Program-made: the position numbers and the translations under genes | The notes under the pieces: model-generated | Database searches by the model: none | What the model saw: only the letters and a program-made list of their open reading frames with translations | Told to the model about the DNA's origin: nothing | NCBI GenBank assembly: GCA_030533445.1 | Contig: JARPUW010000258.1 | Span: forward strand, 186,001 to 250,000 | Length of the DNA: 64,000 nucleotides | Direction: 5' to 3' | DNA from: Cyprinodon diabolis | Lineage: Eukaryota; Chordata; Actinopteri; Cyprinodontiformes; Cyprinodontidae | Part shown: positions 9,242-22,437 of the stretch, piece by piece | Position numbering within the stretch: the first letter of the stretch is position 1 | Layout: each line of letters opens with the position of its first letter

Positions 9242-12200
9242 AAGCTTCAAACAGATTTTACCTCTGCTGTTTTAAACAGCACATATTAATCTAATGGAGG
9301 GTGAAAGGACTGATTTAACATTGGGAAATGGATACTATATGACTGCTGTACATGACACTTCCCTTGCCACTCAGCACTGATAGACTTTCAAAATAATACT
9401 CCAGGGACCCTACAAAATAAAAGCCTCTATATTTTTTACATATATTTATTGCCCTATATGGCTCAACATTATGACCCAAACTCAACCCCGTTTTAGAGAA
9501 TAGACTCTAGGAGACTGTTTAAAACACACCCTATAGCAAATTTCAAAATAAAAGCCTCCCATTTCCGCTTCATCTACTGCCCTAATAACATGGAAAAAGA
9601 GTGATTTAACGATTGGAAAGTAATCAACTATCATTGACGGGTCTGAACATTTTCTATAAACACAACTCTGTTGGACTTTCAAAATAAGACTCCAGGGACC
9701 CTACAAAATAAAAGCCTCTAGATTATAGTAATGCATTAATTGATGCAAATGGCTCAACATTATGACCCAAACTCTTCCAGGTTGTTTTTATTAGACTCTA
9801 GTGACCTTTTCAAAACACACCCCAGAGCAAATTTCACAATAAAAGTCTCCCATTTACTCTGTAATACAGCAACTATTCACCTAATAACATGGAAAACCAG
9901 TGATTTAACATTTGGAAATGGATTCTATATCACTGCTGGGCGTGACCCATCTTTTGATGCACATTCATGATAGACTTTCAAAATAAGACTACAAGGACTC
10001 TACAGAATAAAAGCCTCTTCCTTATACACACTCATACATTCTGGCATATTGCTCATTGCCATTGGTGATTTCATCACTGCAATGGCTCTTAGAAGGCGGG
10101 CGGAGCCCGCCAATGGTAACAGGCGGGCGGAGCCCGCCAAAGGTGATTACATCACTGCAATGGCTCTTAGCAGGCGGGCGGAGCCCGCCATTGGTGATTT
10201 CATCACTGCAATGGCTCTTAGAAGGCGGGCAGAGCCCGCCATTGGTGATTTTTTTCTTCACTGAGATGGCTCCTAGCAGGCGGGCGAAGCCCGCCAACTG
10301 GGCTTTACCCACTGTGTTTCAATATGGACAACCCATATTACCCTTGTGCATCATACGCTGTGCACGTCTATTTCCCAGATTTCAGCACAAGTGGCACACA
10401 GCTCTCTTTGCCCATGACCTAGCCCTCTTTCCTTCCCTCAGCAGCCCTCAAAGGCGTAAGCAGTTGGTCTGGGGAGCCCCGACATCACTTGCCAGGGCCG
10501 TATTGGCCCTGTTCCCCAGACGGGCAGTAGGTGGCCCCCCTCAAAATTTCTTTAGAAATTTTCTAGTTGGGGGGCCACATGCCGAAGGCATGGCCCACCT
10601 ACTACTATTGCACATATTTATTCCGCGTATTATTGGGGGGCCACATGCCGAAGGCATGGCCCACCTACTACTATTGCACATATTTATTCCGCGTATTATT
10701 GGGGGGCCACATGCCGAAGGCATGGCCCACCTACTACTATTGCACATATTTATTCCGCGTATTATTGGGGGGCCACATGCCGAAGGCATGGCCCACCTAC
10801 TACTATTGCACATATTTATTCCGCGTATTATTGGGGGGCCACATGCCGAAGGCATGGCCCACCTACTACTATTGCACATATTTATTCCGCGTATTATTAT
10901 TGGGGGGCCACATGCCGAAGGCATGGCCCACCTACTACTATTGCACATATTTATTCCGCGTATTATTATTATTATTATAATTCTCCCGTATACCCAAAAC
11001 TTCGGCGCGTAACTAGTCCCGCACGGTTTGGCGGATCGGGCCCAAAGTTGGCACACGCGTCGGGACCAATGGGGTGATGTGTGCTTGTATAAAACTTTCT
11101 CATTAGTCCGAAGGTTTGCGAATTATTAGCGAAAACGTCGCAAAAAAATCCCATAGGAAATGAATGGGGAGAGGAAAAAAAAAGCATAAAAAACAGCACT
11201 TCACTGTGTCGGCATACATTCACCTAGAAAAACAGTTTGAAGCTCAGTTTGTAGATAAATCCTTCGTCTATTTAAAACTGAAGACGGTATGTTGATAACT
11301 GCTACGGTTTTTGTATAATCAGACCTCAAGCGCCACAAAGTTTTAGCAAAATCCAGCCTGCTAGAGTGGAGCAACTGAAAAGCTAGAGTGTGAGGCAGGC
11401 GTTTTTTAAACACAAAAAAACATTTTAAACTCGCCCTCACGGCCACATATTTATAGCTAGAGTCACCATTTTTGGTCAGTTTGTAGACTGAAATCTCTGG
11501 ACCCACACAATATCTTCGGAATTACGGTAGGATTAATACTTTTCCTTAAAAACCCTCCAGACCGACCTAAAGTCGATGAAAATCAGAGCCGTTTTTCATT
11601 GGTTTTGGAGCAGAAGAGGGGAGAAAAACGAATCAGACTATGTGTTTTAAACTCGTCATAAATATTTTTCTGAATGACACACATACACCAAAGTTGGCAT
11701 AGTTGGAGTCGAAGGATGACTGACGCTCACGGTGAAAAAATTTTTTGAATAACTCATACGGTTTTTGCTCAGCAGTCGTTTGTTCGGAGGACATTTTAAG
11801 CACCTGAAAGCTGAGTGACATTGACCTGCTGCAGCTAGCTCAATTAGAAGCTTAGGTGTGATGAAACGTTTTTTCTTTTTCTTTCTCTTCCCATTCAGTT
11901 TGTAGATGATCTACAGCCATGAAAGTTACTCCAATTGAAGACAAGATATAGCTGTCGCTTAGATAAAAAGAATTTTTCAGATACCTTTTACGGTTTTTAC
12001 TCAGCAGTCGTTTGTTCGGAGGGGTGCTTTAGCAGCTAAAAGGTGAGTGAGAGTGAGGTCCTGCAGTTAAAAGAAAGGGAGGAGCAGGTGGGCCAACCAT
12101 TTTGTTTGTGCTTCGTTTTGGGTTGTGAAAGACCTACAGACATGAAGGTTACCCCAGTCTGAGACAAAGGATAGATGTTGCTTTCACTGAAAGAATTTTT

Positions 12201-12814
12201 CAGATATCTTTTACGGTTTTTGCTCAGCAGTCGTTTGTTCGGAGGGTAAGCACCTGGAAGCTAGCTGACAGTTAGCTTCTGCAGCAGCCTGCTAGAGTGC
12301 AGCTGCTGAAATCTTAGTGTGAGGCGGCCATTTTTTTCAGATCAAACATCTTATTCTCGCCCTCACGGCCACATATTTGGAGCTACAGTCACCATTTTTG
12401 GTCAGTTTGTAGACTGAAACCTCTGGACTCACACAATGTCTTCGGAATTACGGTAGGATTAATACTTTTCCTTAAAAACCCTCCAGACCAACCTAAAGTC
12501 GATGAGAGTTTCAGCCTTTCTCTATTCTTTTTGAGCTGAAGATGGGAGAGAAACGAATCAGACTATGTGTTTTCACTCGTCATAAATATTTTTCTGAATG
12601 ACACACATACACCAAAGTTGGTATAGTTGGAGTCGAAGGATTGCTGATGCTCATGGTGAAAATGTTTTTTGAATAACTCATACGGTTTTTGATCAGTAGT
12701 CGTTTGTTCGGTGCCGTTCTTCCCATACAAAAAAGCCTGGGAAGAAGAAACCAATAGTGAGTGCAGCTGTTGTCTGTGTCAGTGAGAGGCTCGTTAAGCG
12801 TTGTCAAGGTTACC
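9242..12814 (+). repeat. Unit 4 (3573 bases; six 60-base cores)
   Basis: GC array 10064-10295 (five boxes), CTCF-like motif at 10524, six 60-base cores from 10569, TATAAAA at 11088, seven monomers from 11224. The excess over the reference is essentially the core array. Private or rare variants include AATAATACTCC near 9393, GATGATCTACAG near 11908 and TTTTCACTCG near 12572. All three recur in units 17-18. Confidence 0.95.
10569..10978. repeat. 60-base core minisatellite, six copies (unit 4)
   Basis: Cores start at 10569, 10635, 10701, 10767, 10833 and 10902, that is 66-base steps with one 69-base step caused by an extra ATT. It ends in an (ATT)5 run. This is the longest such array in the window. 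With 22 codons per period it produces long open frames on both strands. Confidence 0.95.
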
Positions 12815-15800
12815 AAGCTTCAAACAGATTTTACCTCTGCTGTTTTAAACAGCACATATTAATCTAATGGAGGGTGAAAGGACTGATTTAACATTGGGAA
12901 ATGGATACTATATGACTGCTGTACATGACACTTCCCTTGCCACTCAGCACTGATAGACTTTCAAAATAAGACTCCAGGGACCCTACAAAATAAAAGCCTC
13001 TATATTTTTTACATATATTTATTGCCCTATATGGCTCAACATTATGACCCAAACTCAACCCCGTTTTAGAGAATAGACTCTAGGAGACTGTTTAAAACAC
13101 ACCCTATAGCAAATTTCAAAATAAAAGCCTCCCATTTCCGCTTCATCTACTGCCCTAATAACATGGAAAAAGAGTGATTTAACGATTGGAAAGTAATCAA
13201 CTATCATTGACGGGTCTGAACATTTTCTATAAACACAACTCTGTTGGACTTTCAAAATAAGACTCCAGGGACCCTACAAAATAAAAGCCTCTAGATTATA
13301 GTAATGCATTAATTGATGCAAATGGCTCAACATTATGACCCAAACTCTTCCAGGTTGTTTTTATTAGACTCTAGTGACCTTTTCAAAACACACCCCAGAG
13401 CAAATTTCACAATAAAAGTCTACCATTTACTCTGTAATACAGCAACTATTCACCTAATAACATGGAAAACCAGTGATTTAACATTTGGAAATGGATTCTA
13501 TATCACTGCTGGGCGTGACCCATCTTTTGATGCACATTCATGATAGACTTTCAAAATAAGACTACAAGGACTCTACAGAATAAAAGCCTCTTCCTTATAC
13601 ACACTCATACATTCTGGCATATTGCTCATTGCCATTGGTGATTTCATCACTGCAATGGCTCTTAGAAGGCGGGCGGAGCCCGCCAATGGTAACAGGCGGG
13701 CGGAGCCCGCCAAAGGTGATTACATCACTGCAATGGCTCTTAGCAGGCGGGCGGAGCCCGCCATTGGTGATTTCATCACTGCAATGGCTCTTAGAAGGCG
13801 GGCAGAGCCCGCCATTGGTGATTTTTTTCTTCACTGAGATGGCTCCTAGCAGGCGGGCGAAGCCCGCCAACTGGGCTTTACCCACTGTGTTTCAATATGG
13901 ACAACCCATATTACCCTTGTGCATCATACGCTGTGCACGTCTATTTCCCAGATTTCAGCACAAGTGGCACACAGGTCTCTTTGCCCATGAACTTGCCCTC
14001 TTTCCTTCCCTCAGCAGCCCTCAAAGGCGTAAGCACTTGGTCTGGGGAGCCCCGACGTCACTTGCCAGGGCCGTATTGGCCCGGTTCCCCAGACGGGCAG
14101 TAGGTGGCCCCCCTCAAAATTTCTTTAGAAATTTTCTAGTTATTATTATAATTCTCCCGTATACCCAAAACTTCGGCACGTAACTAGTCCCGCACGGTTT
14201 GGCGGATCGGGCCCAAAGTTGGCACACGCGTTGGGACCAATGGGGTGATGTGTGCTTGTATAAAACTTTCTCATTAGTCCGAAGGTTTGCGAATTATTAG
14301 CGAAAACGTCGCAAAAAAATCCCATAGGAAATGAATGGGAAGAGGTAAAAAAAAGCATAAAAAACAGCACTTCACTGTGTCGGCATACATTCACCTAGAA
14401 AAACAGTTTGAAGCTCAGTTTGTAGATAAATCCTTCGTCTATTTAAAACTGAAGACGGTAAGTTGATAACTGCTACGGTTTTTGTATAATCACACCTCAA
14501 GCGCCACAAAGTTTTAGCAAAATCCAGCCTGCTAGAGTGGAGCAACTGAAAAGCTAGAGTGTGAGGCAGGCGTTTTTTAAACACAAAAAAACATTTTAAA
14601 CTCGCCCTCACGGCCACATATTTATAGCTAGAGTCACCATTTTTGGTCAGTTTGTAGACTGAAATCTCTGGACCCACACAATATCTTCGGAATTACGGTA
14701 GGATTAATACTTTTCCTTAAAAACCCTCCAGACCGACCTAAAGTCGATGAAAATCAGAGCCGTTTTTCATTGGTTTTGGAGCAGAAGAGGGGAGAAAAAC
14801 GAATCAGACTATGTGTTTTAAACTCGTCATAAATATTTTTCTGAATGACACACATACACCAAAGTTGGCATAGTTGGAGTCGAAGGATGACTGACGCTCA
14901 CGGTGAAAATTTTTTTGGAATAACTCATACGGTTTTTGCTCAGCAGTCGTTTGTTCGGAGGACATTTTAAGCACCTGAAAGCTGAGTGACAGTGACCTGC
15001 TGCAGCTAGCTCAATTAGAAGCTTAGGTGTGATGAAACGTTTTTTCTTTTTCTTTCTCTTCCCATTCAGTTTGTAGATGATCTACAGCCATGAAAGTTAC
15101 TCCAATTGAAGACAAGATATAGCTGTCGCTTAGATAAAAAGAATTTTTCAGATACCTTTTACGGTTTTTACTCAGCAGTCGTTTGTTCGGAGGGGTGCTT
15201 TAGCAGCTAAAAGGTGAGTGAGAGTGAGGTCCTGCAGTTAAAAGAAAGGGAGGAGCAGGTGGGCCAACCATTTTGTTTGTGCTTCGTTTTGGGTTGTGAA
15301 AGACCTACAGACATGAAGGTTACCCCAGTCTGAGACAAGGGATAGATGTTGCTTTCACTGAAAGAATTTTTCAGATACCTTTTACGGTTTTTGCTCAGCA
15401 GTCGTTTGTTCGGAGGGTAAGCACCTGGAAGCTAGCTGACAGTTAGCTTCTGCAGCAGCCTGCTAGAGTGCAGCTGCTGAAATCTTAGTGTGAGGCGGCC
15501 ATTTTTTTAAGATCAAACATCTTATTCTCGCCCTCACGGCCACATATTTGGAGCTACAGTCACCATTTTTGGTCAGTTTGTAGACTGAAACCTCTGGACT
15601 CACACAATGTCTTCGGAATTACGGTAGGATTAATACTTTTCCTTAAAAACCCTCCAGACCAACCTAAAGTCGATGAGAGTTTCAGCCTTTCTCTATTCTT
15701 TTTGAGCTGAAGATGGGAGAGAAACGAATCAGACTATGTGTTTTCAACTCGTCATAAATATTTTTCTGAATGACACACATACACCAAAGTTGGTATAGTT

Positions 15801-15986
15801 GGAGTCGAAGGATTGCTGATGCTCATGGTGAAAATGTTTTTTGAATAACTCATACGGTTTTTGATCAGTAGTCGTTTGTTCGGTGCCGTTCTTCCCATAC
15901 AAAAAAGCCTGGGAAGAAGAAACCAATAGTGAGTGCAGCTGTTGTCTGTGTCAGTGAGAGGCTCGTTAAGCGTTGTCAAGGTTACC
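12815..15986 (+). repeat. Unit 5 (3172 bases)
   Basis: GC array 13637-13868, CTCF-like motif at 14097, no core but two ATT after CTAGTT, TATAAAA at 14259, seven monomers from 14395. The CACGCGTCGGG of other units reads CACGCGTTGGG near 14226, shared with unit 7. At 14458 the GTATGT of other units reads GTAAGT. Confidence 0.95.
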
Positions 15987-18900
15987 AAGCTTCAAACAGA
16001 TTTTACCTCTGCTGTTTTAAACAGCACATATTAATCTAATGGAGGGTGAAAGGACTGATTTAACATTGGGAAATGGATACTATATGACTGCTGTCCATGA
16101 CACTTCCCTTGCCACTCAGCACTGATAGACTTTCAAAATAAGACTCCAGGGACCCTACAAAATAAAAGCCTCTATATTTTTTACATATATTTATTGCCCT
16201 ATATGGCTCAACATTATGACCCAAACTCAACCCCGTTTTAGAGAATAGACTCTAGGAGACTGTTTAAAACACACCCTATAGCAAATTTCAAAATAAAAGC
16301 CTCCCATTTCCGCTTCATCTACTGCCCTAATAACATGGAAAAAGAGTGATTTAACGATTGGAAAGTAATCAACTATCATTGACGGGTCTGAACATTTTCT
16401 ATAAACACAACTCTGTTGGACTTTCAAAATAAGACTCCAGGGACCCTACAAAATAAAAGCCTCTAGATTATAGTAATGCATTAATTGATGCAAATGGCTC
16501 AACATTATGACCCAAACTCTTCCAGGTTGTTTTTATTAGACTCTAGTGACCTTTTCAAAACACACCCCAGAGCAAATTTCACAATAAAAGTCTCCCATTT
16601 ACTCTGTAATACAGCAACTATTCACCTAATAACATGGAAAACCAGTGATTTAACATTTGGAAATGGATTCTATATCACTGCTGGGCGTGACCCATCTTTT
16701 GATGCACATTCATGATAGACTTTCAAAATAAGACTACAAGGACTCTACAGAATAAAAGCCTCTTCCTTATACACACTCATACATTCTGGCATATTGCTCA
16801 TTGCCATTGGTGATTTCATCACTGCAATGGCTCTTAGAAGGCGGGCGGAGCCCGCCAAAGGTGATTACATCACTGCAATGGCTCTTAGCAGGCGGGCGGA
16901 GCCCGCCATTGGTGATTTCATCACTGCAATGGCTCTTAGAAGGCGGGCAGAGCCCGCCATTGGTGATTTTTTTCTTCACTGAGATGGCTCCTCGCAGGCG
17001 GGCGAAGCCCGCCAACTGGGCTTTACCCACTGTGTTTCAATATGGACAACCCATATTACCCTTGTGCATCATACGCTGTGCACGTCTATTTCCCAGATTT
17101 CAGCACAAGTGGCACACAGCTCTCTTTACCCATGAACTTGCCCTCTTTCCTTCCCTCAGCAGCCCTCAAAGGCGTAAGCAGTTGGTCTGGGGAGCCCCGA
17201 CGTCACTTGCCAGGGCCGTATTGGCCCGGTTCCCCAGACGGGCAGTAGGTGGCCCCCCTCAAAATTTCTTTAGAAATTTTCTAGTTGGGGGGCCACATGC
17301 CGAAGGCATGGCCCACCTACTACTATTGCACATATTTATTCCGCGTATTATTATTATTGGGGGGCCACATGCCGAAGGCATGGCCCACCTACTACTATTG
17401 CACATATTTATTCCGCGTATTATTATTATTATAATTCTCCCGTATACCCAAAACTTCGGCGCGTAACTAGTCCCGCACGGTTTGGCGGATCGGGCCCAAA
17501 GTTGGCACACGCGTCGGGACCAATGGGGTGATGTGTGCTTGTATAAAACTTTCTCATTAGTCCGAAGGTTTGCGAATTATTAGCGAAAACGTCGCAAAAA
17601 AATCCCATAGGAAATGAATGGGGAGAGGAAAAAAAAAGCATAAAAAACAGCACTTCACTGTGTCGGCATACATTCACCTAGAAAAACAGTTTGAAGCTCA
17701 GTTTGTAGATAAATCCTTCGTCTATTTAAAACTGAAGACGGTATGTTGATAACTGCTACGGTTTTTGTATAATCAGACCTCAAGCGCCACAAAGTTTTAG
17801 CAAAATCCAGCCTGCTAGAGTGGAGCAACTGAAAAGCTAGAGTGTGAGGCAGGCGTTTTTTAAACACAAAAAAACATTTTAAACTCGCCCTCACGGCCAC
17901 ATATTTATAGCTAGAGTCACCATTTTTGGTCAGTTTGTAGACTGAAATCTCTGGACCCACACAATATCTTCGGAATTACGGTAGGATTAATACTTTTCCT
18001 TAAAAACCCTCCAGACCGACCTAAAGTCGATGAAAATCAGAGCCGTTTTTCATTGGTTTTGGAGCAGAAGAGGGGAGAAAAACGAATCCGACTATGTGTT
18101 TTAAACTCGTCATAAATATTTTTCTGAATGACACACATACACCAAAGTTGGCATAGTTGGAGTCGAAGGATGACTGACGCTCACGGTGAAAAAATTTTTT
18201 GAATAACTCATACGGTTTTTGCTCAGCAGTCGTTTGTTCGGAGGACATTTTAAGCACCTGAAAGCTGAGTGACAGTGACCTGCTGCAGCTAGCTCAATTA
18301 GAAGCTTAGGTGTGATGAAACGTTTTTTCTTTTTCTTTCTCTTCCCATTCAGTTTGTAGATGACCTACAGCCATGAAAGTTACTCCAATTGAAGACAAGA
18401 TATAGCTGTCGCTTAGATAAAAAGAATTTTTCAGATACCTTTTACGGTTTTTACTCAGCAGTCGTTTGTTCGGAGGGGTGCTTTAGCAGCTAAAAGGTGA
18501 GTGAGAGTGAGGTCCTGCAGTTCAAACAAAGGGAGGAGCAGGTGGGCCAACCATTTTGTTTGTGCTTCGTTTTGGGTTGTGAAAGACCTACAGACATGAA
18601 GGTTACCCCAGTCTGAGACAAAGGATAGATGTTGCTTTCACTGAAAGAATTTTTCAGATATCTTTTACGGTTTTTGCTCAGCAGTCGTTTGTTCGGAGGG
18701 TAAGCACCTGGAAGCTAGCTGACAGTTAGCTTCTGCAGCAGCCTGCTAGAGTGCAGCTGCTGAAATCTTAGTGTGAGGCGGCCATTTTTTAAGATCAAAC
18801 ATCTTATTCTCGCCCTCACGGCCACATATTTGGAGCTACAGTCACCATTTTTGGTCAGTTTGTAGACTGAAACCTCTGGACTCACACAATGTCTTCGGAA

Positions 18901-19268
18901 TTACGGTAGGATTAATACTTTGCCTTAAAAACCCTCCAGACCAACCTAAAGTGGATGAGAGTTTCAGCCTTTCTCCATTCTTTTTGAGCTGAAGATGGGA
19001 GAAAAACGAATCAGACTATGTGTTTTCAACTCGTCATAAATATTTTTCTGAATGACACACATACACCAAAGTTGGTATAGTTGGAGTCGAAGGATTGCTG
19101 ATGCTCATGGTGAAAATGTTTTTTGAATAACTCATACGGTTTTTGATCAGTAGTCGTTTGTTCGGTGCCGTTCTTCCCATACAAAAAAGCCTGGGAAGAA
19201 GAAACCAATAGTGAGTGCAGCTGTTGTCTGTGTCAGTGAGAGGCTCGTTAAGCGTTGTCAAGGTTACC
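15987..19268 (+). repeat. Unit 6 (3282 bases; two 60-base cores)
   Basis: GC array 16809-17013 has four boxes; the 27-base box-2 repeat is missing. CTCF-like motif at 17242, two cores from 17287, TATAAAA at 17542, monomers from 17678. CTCCTCGCAGG near 16990 and CTTTACCC near 17125 are diagnostic variants shared only with unit 19. ATCCGACT near 18087 is shared with units 11, 13 and 14. Confidence 0.95.
17287..17432. repeat. 60-base core minisatellite, two copies (unit 6)
   Basis: Cores at 17287 and 17359, a 72-base step with four ATT between them. Confidence 0.94.
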
Positions 19269-22200
19269 AAGCTTCAAACAGATTTTACCTCTGCTGTTTT
19301 AAACAGCACATATTAATCTAATGGAGGGTGAAAGGACTGATTTAACATTGGGAAATGGATACTATATGACTGCTGTACATGACACTTCCCTTGCCACTCA
19401 GCACTGATAGACTTTCAAAATAAGACTCCAGGGACCCTACAAAATAAAAGCCTCTATATTTTTTACATATATTTATTGCTCTATATGGCTCAACATTATG
19501 ACCCAAACTCAACCCCGTTTTAGAGAATAGACTCTAGGAGACTGTTTAAAACACACCCTATAGCAAATTTCAAAATAAAAGCCTCCCATTTCCGCTTCAT
19601 CTACTGCCCTAATAACATGGAAAAAGAGTGATTTAACGATTGGAAAGTAATCAACTATCATTGACGGGTCTGAACATTTTCTATAAACACAACTCTGTTG
19701 GACTTTCAAAATAAGACTCCAGGGACCCTACAAAATAAAAGCCTCTAGATTATAGTAATGCATTAATTGATGCAAATGGCTCAACATTATGACCCAAACT
19801 CTTCCAGGTTGTTTTTATTAGACTCTAGTGACCTTTTCAAAACACACCCCAGAGCAAATTTCACAATAAAAGTCTCCCATTTACTCTGTAATACAGCAAC
19901 TATTCACCTAATAACATGGAAAACCAGTGATTTAACATTTGGAAATGGATTCTATATCACTGCTGGGCGTGACCCATCTTTTGATGCACATTCATGATAG
20001 ACTTTCAAAATAAGACTACAAGGACTCTACAGAATAAAAGCCTCTTCCTTATACACACTCATACATTCTGGCATATTGCTCATTGCCATTGGTGATTTCA
20101 TCACTGCAATGGCTCTTAGAAGGCGGGCGGAGCCCGCCAATGGTAACAGGCGGGCGGAGCCCGCCAAAGGTGATTACATCACTGCAATGGCTCTTAGCAG
20201 GCGGGCGGAGCCCGCCATTGGTGATTTCATCACTGCAATGGCTCTTAGAAGGCGGGCAGAGCCCGCCATTGGTGATTTTTTTCTTCACTGAGATGGCTCC
20301 TAGCAGGCGGGCGAAGCCCGCCAACTGGGCTTTACCCACTGTGTTTCAATATGGACAACCCATATTACCCTTGTGCATCATACTCTGTGCACGTCTATTT
20401 CCCAGATTTCAGCACAAGTGGCACACAGCTCTCTTTGCCCATGAACTTGCCCTCTTTCCTTCCCTCAGCAGCCCTCAAAGGCGTAAGCAGTTGGTCTGGG
20501 GAGCCCCGACGTCACTTGCCAGGGCCGTATTGGCCCGGTTCCCCAGACGGGCAGTAGGTGGCCCCCCTCAAAATTTCTTTAGAAATTTTCTAGTTATTAT
20601 AATTCTCCCGTATACCCAAAACTTCGGCGCGTAACTAGTCCCGCACGGTTTGGCGGATCGGGCCCAAAGTTGGCACACGCGTTGGGACCAATGGGGTGAT
20701 GTGTGCTTGTATAAAACTTTCTCATTAGTCCGAAGGTTTGCGAATTATTAGCGAAAACGTCGCAAAAAAATCCCATAGGAAATGAATGGGAAGAGGTAAA
20801 AAAAAGCATAAAAAACAGCACTTCACTGTGTCGGCATACATTCACCTAGAAAAACAGTTTGAAGCTCAGTTTGTAGATAAATCCTTCGTCTATTTAAAAC
20901 TGAAGACGGTATGTTGATAACTGCTACGGTTTTTGTATAATCAGACCTCAAGCGCCACAAAGTTTTAGCAAAATCCAGCCTGCTAGAGTGGAGCAACTGA
21001 AAAGCTAGAGTGTGAGGCAGGCGTTTTTTAAACACAAAAAAACATTTTAAACTCGCCCTCACGGCCACATATTTATAGCTAGAGTCACCATTTTTGGTCA
21101 GTTTGTAGACTGAAATCTCTGGACCCACACAATATCTTCGGAATTACGGTAGGATTAATACTTTTCCTTAAAAACCCTCCAGACCGACCTAAAGTCGATG
21201 AAAATCAGAGCCGTTTTTCATTGGTTTTGGAGCAGAAGAGGGGAGAAAAACGAATCAGACTATGTGTTTTAAACTCGTCATAAATATTTTTCTGAATGAC
21301 ACACATACACCAAAGTTGGCATAGTTGGAGTCGAAGGATGACTGACGCTCACGGTGAAAAAATTTTTTGAATAACTCATACGGTTTTTGCTCAGCAGTCG
21401 TTTGTTCGGAGGACATTTTAAGCACCTGAAAGCTGAGTGACAGTGACCTGCTGCAGCTAGCTCAATTAGAAGCTTAGGTGTGATGAAACGTTTTTTCTTT
21501 TTCTTTCTCTTCCCATTCAGTTTGTAGATGACCTACAGCCATGAAAGTTACTCCAATCGAAGACAAGATATAGCTGTCGCTTAGATAAAAAGAATTTTTC
21601 AGATACCTTTTACGGTTTTTACTCAGCAGTCGTTTGTTCGGAGGGGTGCTTTAGCAGCTAAAAGGTGAGTGAGAGTGAGGTCCTGCAGTTAAAAGAAAGG
21701 GAGGAGCAGGTGGGCCAACCATTTTGTTTGTGCTTCGTTTTGGGTTGTGAAAGACCTACAGACATGAAGGTTACCCCAGTCTGAGACAAAGGATAGATGT
21801 TGCTTTCACTGAAAGAATTTTTCAGATATCTTTTACGGTTTTTGCTCAGCAGTCGTTTGTTCGGAGGGTAAGCACCTGGAAGCTAGCTGACAGTTAGCTT
21901 CTGCAGCAGCCTGCTAGAGTGCAGCTGCTGAAATCTTAGTGTGAGGCGGCCATTTTTTTCAGATCAAACATCTTATTCTCGCCCTCACGGCCACATATTT
22001 GGAGCTACAGTCACCATTTTTGGTCAGTTTGTAGACTGAAACCTCTGGACTCACACAATGTCTTCGGAATTACGGTAGGATTAATACTTTTCCTTAAAAA
22101 CCCTCCAGACCAACCTAAAGTCGATGAGAGTTTCAGCCTTTCTCTATTCTTTTTGAGCTGAAGATGGGAGAGAAACGAATCAGACTATGTGTTTTCAACT

Positions 22201-22437
22201 CGTCATAAATATTTTTCTGAATGACACACATACACCAAAGTTGGTATAGTTGGAGTCGAAGGATTGCTGATGCTCATGGTGAAAATGTTTTTTGAATAAC
22301 TCATACGGTTTTTGATCAGTAGTCGTTTGTTCGGTGCCGTTCTTCCCATACAAAAAAGCCTGGGAAGAAGAAACCAATAGTGAGTGCAGCTGTTGTCTGT
22401 GTCAGTGAGAGGCTCGTTAAGCGTTGTCAAGGTTACC
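19269..22437 (+). repeat. Unit 7 (3169 bases)
   Basis: Reference length. GC array 20091-20322, CTCF-like motif at 20551, no core, TATAAAA at 20710, monomers from 20846. The segment near 20675-20800 shares GCGTTGGG and GAGGTAAAA with unit 5, which suggests a conversion tract. Confidence 0.95.

Noticed and set aside
10569..10978. CRISPR-like array (regular repeats with hairpins)
   Set aside because: The repeats are contiguous apart from ATT runs; there are no unique spacers, no cas genes and no prokaryotic context.
10056..11012. Open frame of 318 codons on the + strand (and 171 codons on the - strand over the same region)
   Set aside because: It is long only because the 51- and 66-base repeats are multiples of three without stops, in both strands at once. 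In units without cores it falls to about 183 codons, and in units 3 and 15 it stops near the end of the GC array. Composition is repetitive and no family is recognised.
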